Positions 60,198 to 64,000 of a stretch of DNA of 64,000 nucleotides are shown one piece after another. A model generated the notes under the pieces. That model saw only the letters and a program-made list of their open reading frames with translations. It had not been told where the DNA came from and did no database searches. The position numbers and the translations under genes were made by a program. Each line of letters begins with the position of its first letter. The stretch's first letter is position 1. Source of the stretch: GCA-2687025 sp964473525 (GTDB lineage: Bacteria; Poribacteria; WGA-4E; GCA-2687025); contig CAYYPK010000022.1 of the NCBI GenBank assembly GCA_964473525.1, positions 1 to 64,000 of the forward strand, given 5' to 3'.

Positions 60198-61198
60198 ACG
60201 ACCGGCTCGGGAACTGCCGACTCAGCTGCGGGCTCCGCGCTGGCCGTCCCGGCCGAGGCGCCAGCGGCCCCGGGCTCATCCGCGTCGGTTTCCTCGGAGG
60301 GTGTCTCCCCTCGCGGATGGAGGGCCGCGTACACGTCGCGCAGCCGCTCGGTCGTGACGTGCGTGTAGATCTGTGTGGTGGACAGGCTTGCGTGCCCAAG
60401 CATCTCCTGGACCACGCGCAGGTCCGCGCCCGCGTTGAGGAGATGCGTCGCGAAGCTGTGCCGTAGCGTGTGCGGGGTGACCTTCTTCTCGATGCCCGCG
60501 TCCTCGAGGTAGCTCGCGATCCGATAGCGCACGGCTCTGTCGGTCATGCGTCGTCCGACGTGGCTCGTGAACAGCGCGTTGACGTCCTTCAGGTTCGCGC
60601 ACAGCTCGTGCCGACGCGCGACGTATGCGTCGAGCGCCGCCATCGCGGGACGACCGACCGGCACCAGTCGTTCCTTCTTGCCCTTGCCCAGCACCTTCAC
60701 GGTCATGTCCGGCTCGAAGCTGTCGACGTCCAGGCCGCACAGCTCGCTCACTCGCATGCCGGTCGAGTAGAGCAGCTCGAGGATGGCGGCATCGCGCAGG
60801 CCGATCGCCGTCGACGTGTCGGGCGCGTCCATGAGCGCCTCGACTTCCTTGGGGTCGAGGAAGGCGGGTAGACGTTTCTCGCGCGGAGGAGTGCGCACCT
60901 TCAGCGTCGGGTTCACGGTGACGTGCCCGAACCGCGTCAGCCAGGAGTACAGGGACCGTATGGCGGACATGCGACGCTGTATCGTGGAGCGCGCGCGGCC
61001 GGCCTTCTGCAAGTGAGCCAGGAAACCGCGGAGGACGAGGTTGTCGATCTCCGCCAGTTCCATCTTGTCTTGCCCGAGGCAGTAGTGAGCGAACTCGTTC
61101 ATGTCGCTGCGATACGCCCGCACGGAGTGCTTGGAGAAGTCACGCTCACGGCTGACGTACGCGATGAAGCCCTCTATGGCGTCACTCAGTTGCGTCAT
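60194..61198 (-). CDS. xerC: Tyrosine recombinase XerC/XerD
   Basis: A 334-residue site-specific recombinase for resolving chromosome dimers. The SAM-like N-terminal domain (1-90) is followed by catalytic Arg149 (STGMRVSELCG), Lys about 173, His243 and Arg246 (HTLRHSF), His269 (LGHAS) and nucleophile Tyr278 (QIYTH). Beyond residue 300 it has an unusual Ala/Glu/Pro-rich tail of about 35 residues (ETPSEETDADEPG and on) absent from most Xer proteins. XerC and XerD cannot be separated with certainty. First gene of the minus operon; no dif site was recognised. Confidence 0.9.
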   Translation of the reverse strand: MTQLSDAIEGFIAYVSRERDFSKHSVRAYRSDMNEFAHYCLGQDKMELAEIDNLVLRGFLAHLQKAGRARSTIQRRMSAIRSLYSWLTRFGHVTVNPTLKVRTPPREKRLPAFLDPKEVEALMDAPDTSTAIGLRDAAILELLYSTGMRVSELCGLDVDSFEPDMTVKVLGKGKKERLVPVGRPAMAALDAYVARRHELCANLKDVNALFTSHVGRRMTDRAVRYRIASYLEDAGIEKKVTPHTLRHSFATHLLNAGADLRVVQEMLGHASLSTTQIYTHVTTERLRDVYAALHPRGETPSEETDADEPGAAGASAGTASAEPAAESAVPEPVV

Positions 61199-61246
61199 TG
61201 TGCACCTCCAAGGGTCGCCTACCCGCGGCTGATGAGACCGCTAATC

Positions 61247-61275
61247 TTGTCGCAAGGTAACGGGCGTGACAGAAT
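61247..61275 (+). promoter_or_regulatory. Candidate promoter of the glycine-cleavage genes
   Basis: TTGTCG (61247-61252), 17 bases, CAGAAT (61270-61275): both 4/6 to sigma-70 consensus. A start near 61282 leaves about 56 bases before the gcvH ATG. No glycine riboswitch fold was seen in this leader. Confidence 0.35.
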
Positions 61276-61337
61276 GGCATAGGCGTCGCCCACCGAGGCC
61301 AGTCCAGCGTGATTCCCGCGTTCGAGAGGACCGATGC

Positions 61338-61745
61338 ATGGTAACTGATTTCGACGCCCTGGCCTTCCCGGACGACGTCCGCTACGTCGCCGAGACGCAC
61401 GAGTGGGCGCGGCTTGAGGACGGCGTCTGCACGCTCGGTATCTCCGACTACGCTCAGAGCGAGATAGGCGATGTGGTGTACGTCGAGGCCCCGCAGGTCG
61501 GCGACACCATTGAGAAAGACGGCGAATTCGGCGTGATCGAGTCGGTGAAATCGGCTTTTGACCTATACTCACCGGTGGCGGGTGAGGTCGTCGAGACGAA
61601 CGCCGCGCTCGAGGAGCAACCCGAGCTCGTGAACGAGGATCCGTACGGCGCAGGCTGGATGGTGCGCATCCAGGTGACCGACCCCAGCCACGTAGACGCT
61701 CTGCTGGACGCCGAAGCCTACAAGCAGGCGGTGCGGGAGGACTGA
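61338..61745 (+). CDS. gcvH: Glycine cleavage system H protein
   Basis: A 135-residue lipoyl carrier moving the aminomethyl group between P, T and L proteins. Lipoyl Lys71 lies in GVIESVKSAFDLYSPV; the opening VRYVAETHEWARLEDG and the closing DPYGAGWMVRIQV are typical. The ATG at 61338 follows GAGAGGA; the frame extends 24 codons further back with no family likeness. gcvPA follows three bases after its stop. A gcvT gene is not seen before it. Confidence 0.95.
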   Translation: MVTDFDALAFPDDVRYVAETHEWARLEDGVCTLGISDYAQSEIGDVVYVEAPQVGDTIEKDGEFGVIESVKSAFDLYSPVAGEVVETNAALEEQPELVNEDPYGAGWMVRIQVTDPSHVDALLDAEAYKQAVRED

Positions 61746-61748
61746 CCG

Positions 61749-63098
61749 CTGAGCTATATCCCACACACCGACGCCGACGTCCGAGCGATGCTGGACGCCA
61801 TCGGCGTCGACTCGATCGACGAGCTGTTCCTCGACATACCCGAAGCCCTGCGCATCGCGCGGCTGGATCTGCCCGACGGCCTGTCGGAGATGGACACGCT
61901 GCGGCACATGCGCGCGTTGGCCGGCCAGAGCGCCAACCTCGACGACTACGTGTCGTTCCTCGGCGCCGGGTCGTACGACCACTTCATTCCCAGCGTCGTC
62001 GGCGCGATGACGTCGCGTGGGGAGTTCGCGACGGCGTACACTCCCTACCAGCCGGAGGTGAGCCAGGGCACGCTGCAAGCGATCTTCGAGTACCAGTCGC
62101 TCGTATGCGCTCTCACCGGCATGGACGTGTCGAACGCGTCGCTGTACGACGGAGCGTCCGCGACGGCGGAGGCCGCCCTGCTCGCGCTCAACGTCGGTCG
62201 TGGTCGCAACGAGGTCGTGCTGACCGGTGGCGTCCACCCGGAGTACCGCGCGACGGTCGAAACGTACCTGACCGGCGCGTCCGCCGTCTGCGTAGACGCG
62301 CCCGGCGACCCGGCGACGGGTCTCACCGATCTCGACGCGCTACGACAGGTCGTCGGCCCGGCGACGGCGGCGGTCGTGATGCAGCACCCCAACTTCTTCG
62401 GTTGCCTCGAACCGACCGCGGACATCGGCGCCATCGCTAAGGAGGCCAGCGCGCAGTTTGTCGCGGTCGTGAATCCCATCTCCCTGGCCCTGCTGACGCC
62501 GCCCGGTGAATACGGCGCGGACATCGCCGTGGGCGAGGGTCAGCCCCTGGGGAACAGCGTCTCGTACGGCGGCCCGTCGCTCGGATTCTTCGCCGTCACG
62601 GACAAGTTGATGCGTCGCACGCCTGGCCGTCTCGTCGGCGAGACCCACGACGCCGACGGCCGTCGCGCGAACGTGCTGACCCTGAGAGCGCGGGAGCAGG
62701 ACATCCGCCGCGAGAAGGCGACATCGAACATCTGCACGAACCAGTCCCTGAACGCCCTCGCCGCGTGCGTCTACATCTGCGCGATGGGCAAGGAGGGGAT
62801 GCGCGAGGGTGCCGAGTTGTGCGCCCGGAAGGCCCACTACCTGCACGGCCGCCTGTGCGAATTGCCGGGCGTCGAGCCGGCGTTCGACGCCCCGTTCTTC
62901 CATGAGTTCGCCGTGAGAGTGGGCGGCGACATGGACGCGACGCTCGGCTCGCTGGCGGAGCGGGGTTTCCTCGGTGGCGTCCCTCTCGGCCGGTTCGACG
63001 CGTCCCTCTCGGACGTTCTGCTGCTCGCCGTCACGGAGCGCCGCACACGGGACGAGATGGATCGCTTCGTCGACGCCTTCCGCGACGCTGGCGCCTAA
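61749..63098 (+). CDS. gcvPA: Glycine dehydrogenase (decarboxylating) subunit 1
   Basis: A 449-residue half of the two-subunit P protein, which decarboxylates glycine with PLP. I start it at CTG 61749: this restores the conserved opening (M)SYIPHTDADVRAMLDAIG and lies seven bases after GGGAGGA (61735-61741). The first ATG, at 61788, would cut 13 conserved residues and has no ribosome site. Further signatures: SFLGAGSYDHFIPSVV, AYTPYQPEVSQGTLQAIFEY, DGASATAEA and RREKATSNICTNQ. The PLP lysine is on subunit 2 (gcvPB), which does not follow; the next gene is an FAD oxidoreductase. Confidence 0.93.
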   Translation: MSYIPHTDADVRAMLDAIGVDSIDELFLDIPEALRIARLDLPDGLSEMDTLRHMRALAGQSANLDDYVSFLGAGSYDHFIPSVVGAMTSRGEFATAYTPYQPEVSQGTLQAIFEYQSLVCALTGMDVSNASLYDGASATAEAALLALNVGRGRNEVVLTGGVHPEYRATVETYLTGASAVCVDAPGDPATGLTDLDALRQVVGPATAAVVMQHPNFFGCLEPTADIGAIAKEASAQFVAVVNPISLALLTPPGEYGADIAVGEGQPLGNSVSYGGPSLGFFAVTDKLMRRTPGRLVGETHDADGRRANVLTLRAREQDIRREKATSNICTNQSLNALAACVYICAMGKEGMREGAELCARKAHYLHGRLCELPGVEPAFDAPFFHEFAVRVGGDMDATLGSLAERGFLGGVPLGRFDASLSDVLLLAVTERRTRDEMDRFVDAFRDAGA

Positions 63099-63115
63099 CA
63101 CGCGGGAGCCCGACC

Positions 63116-64000
63116 ATGGCCAACGCGAAGCGGCGTGTCGTGATCGTCGGCGCGGGCGTTATCGGATGCTCCATCGCCTTGGAGCTAGCGCGCGACGGCA
63201 GATACCAGACCACCCTCATTGAGCGGAACGAAGGTGTAGGGCAGGGCTCTACGGCGCTGTCCACCGCCATCATCCGGCAGTATTACCGCCACGCCGAGTC
63301 CGTAAAGCTCGCCCGCGCAGGGACGGCCGTGTGGAGCCGGTGGGCGGAGTGGCTCGGAGGGCCGAGCGTCGTGCCGGACCCGACGCCGTTCCGACAGGTC
63401 GGGGTGCTGTGGGCGTTCCCCGAGGTGTACCGCGCCGCGGAATCGCCCCATATCGAGGCATGCGTGGAGCTTGGCGTCCCCCTGGACCAACTCGAGGTCG
63501 CGGCATTGCGCGAGCGTTTCCCGCACTACGACTTCGCGGACACGCCGGCGTCGTTCGGTCTGTACGAACCGGAAGGCGGATACGTGGCGGATCCGACGCG
63601 CGCCACCCGCGACATATGCCGCGCGGCGATGGCGCACGGCGACACGGTCGCCCTCACGTCGGCGTCCGTGGTTGGGTTCGAGCACATGCCGTTCCCTGAG
63701 CGGCGGGTGACGGGCGTTGTCGTGCGCCGCAATGGCGCGTTGGCGACACTCGCCGCCGACATCGTGGTGAACGCATCAGGCCCGCACTCCTACGCCGTCA
63801 ACGCGATGGCCCGCTGCCCTATGGCGCTGACTACCGTGCCGAACCGGCAGAAACTTGTGAATGCGCGCGATGCCGCTCTCTCGTGGACGGAACGCGACCA
63901 CCCTGTGTGTATCGACTTCGTCCACGGTCAGTACATCAAGCCCGACCCCGACACGTTCCGCATGGGCGCGAACATGCGCGAGGACGAGGACGAATTCGTC
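63116..64000 (+). CDS. FAD-dependent oxidoreductase (DAO family), 3' end outside window
   Basis: The frame is open for 295 codons to the window edge, with no stop. It begins ANAKRRVVIVGAGVIGCSIALEL, the FAD-binding GxGxxG of the D-amino-acid oxidase/sarcosine-dimethylglycine dehydrogenase family, followed by STALSTAIIRQYYRH, the stretch typical for sarcosine-type oxidases, and IVVNASGPHSYAVNAMA. Next to gcvH-gcvPA, oxidation of sarcosine or another N-methyl glycine to glycine plus a C1 unit is plausible. Starts 17 bases after gcvPA, with GGGAG upstream. Confidence 0.85.
   Translation, partial: MANAKRRVVIVGAGVIGCSIALELARDGRYQTTLIERNEGVGQGSTALSTAIIRQYYRHAESVKLARAGTAVWSRWAEWLGGPSVVPDPTPFRQVGVLWAFPEVYRAAESPHIEACVELGVPLDQLEVAALRERFPHYDFADTPASFGLYEPEGGYVADPTRATRDICRAAMAHGDTVALTSASVVGFEHMPFPERRVTGVVVRRNGALATLAADIVVNASGPHSYAVNAMARCPMALTTVPNRQKLVNARDAALSWTERDHPVCIDFVHGQYIKPDPDTFRMGANMREDEDEFV

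Noticed and set aside
61199..61337. Glycine riboswitch before gcvH
   Set aside because: The leader is too short and the conserved paired helices of a glycine aptamer were not seen.

Overview
The window is dense, high-GC bacterial chromosome (roughly two-thirds GC by eye) with about 57 protein genes. I saw no rRNA, tRNA, CRISPR array, insertion sequence or prophage. The cell is Gram-negative: there is a CMP-KDO synthetase, a TonB-dependent receptor, an RND pump with its fusion protein, Tat and lipoprotein signals, and a D-Ala-D-Ala ligase. The mix of Gfo/Idh/MocA dehydrogenases (four), PhyH-type dioxygenases, a sulfatase, a RhaI-type isomerase, a DUF6785-like membrane protein and YCF48-like propellers recalls Ca. 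Poribacteria, Planctomycetes or Latescibacteria. That placement is inference from gene content only.

Layout. 1-3177 (-): an open-ended secreted lipoprotein with an alpha-galactosidase-like look, and an exported TPR protein. 3453-8807 (+): an unusual PDZ-TPR-HlyD fusion with an RND permease. 8891-12952 (-): a Tat-exported molybdenum hydroxylase (PaoABC-like) plus a small Cys-rich protein, preceded by a strong promoter candidate and a tandem dyad operator. 13208-16925 (+): a conserved hypothetical, L-rhamnose isomerase and a class V aminotransferase. 16939-20575: a PspA-like protein, a bifunctional-nuclease domain protein, a CDP-alcohol phosphatidyltransferase and an RNA m5U methyltransferase. 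20572-28481 (-): a nine-gene run with its own promoter candidate and a small HTH protein; it holds a class II aldolase, two Gfo/Idh/MocA enzymes, an enolase-superfamily enzyme, a VOC protein, an SDR and two PhyH paralogues, and looks like an unassigned catabolic operon. 28783-33742 (+): a carbamoyltransferase cluster with two tiny membrane proteins (one DUF5989), an SGNH hydrolase and a GHMP kinase. 33796-39663: TonB receptor, Gfo/Idh, Nth, ferritin-like protein, RsmD and an alcohol dehydrogenase. 39856-44332 (+): a propeller lipoprotein, an isochorismatase-like hydrolase and a pseudo-caspase/PEGA protein. 44344-52586 (-): KdsB, Gfo/Idh, glyoxylate reductase, glycerate kinase, Maf, sugar isomerase-like, TPR lipoprotein and a DUF6785-like protein, with a divergent sulfatase. 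54140-61198 (-): a tight XerC - membrane protein - GNAT - TilS - Hpt - DUF58 - Ddl operon. 61338-64000 (+): GcvH, GcvPA and a truncated FAD oxidoreductase.

Themes: sugar and sugar-acid breakdown, glyoxylate/glycine/C1 metabolism (aminotransferase, glyoxylate reductase, glycerate kinase, glycine cleavage) and envelope biogenesis. The longest gene-free stretches are 3178-3452, 12953-13207 and 28482-28782. The last two hold candidate promoters; I saw nothing convincing in the first. No stretch above about 300 bases lacks an assigned gene or site. The genes at both ends are cut by the window.
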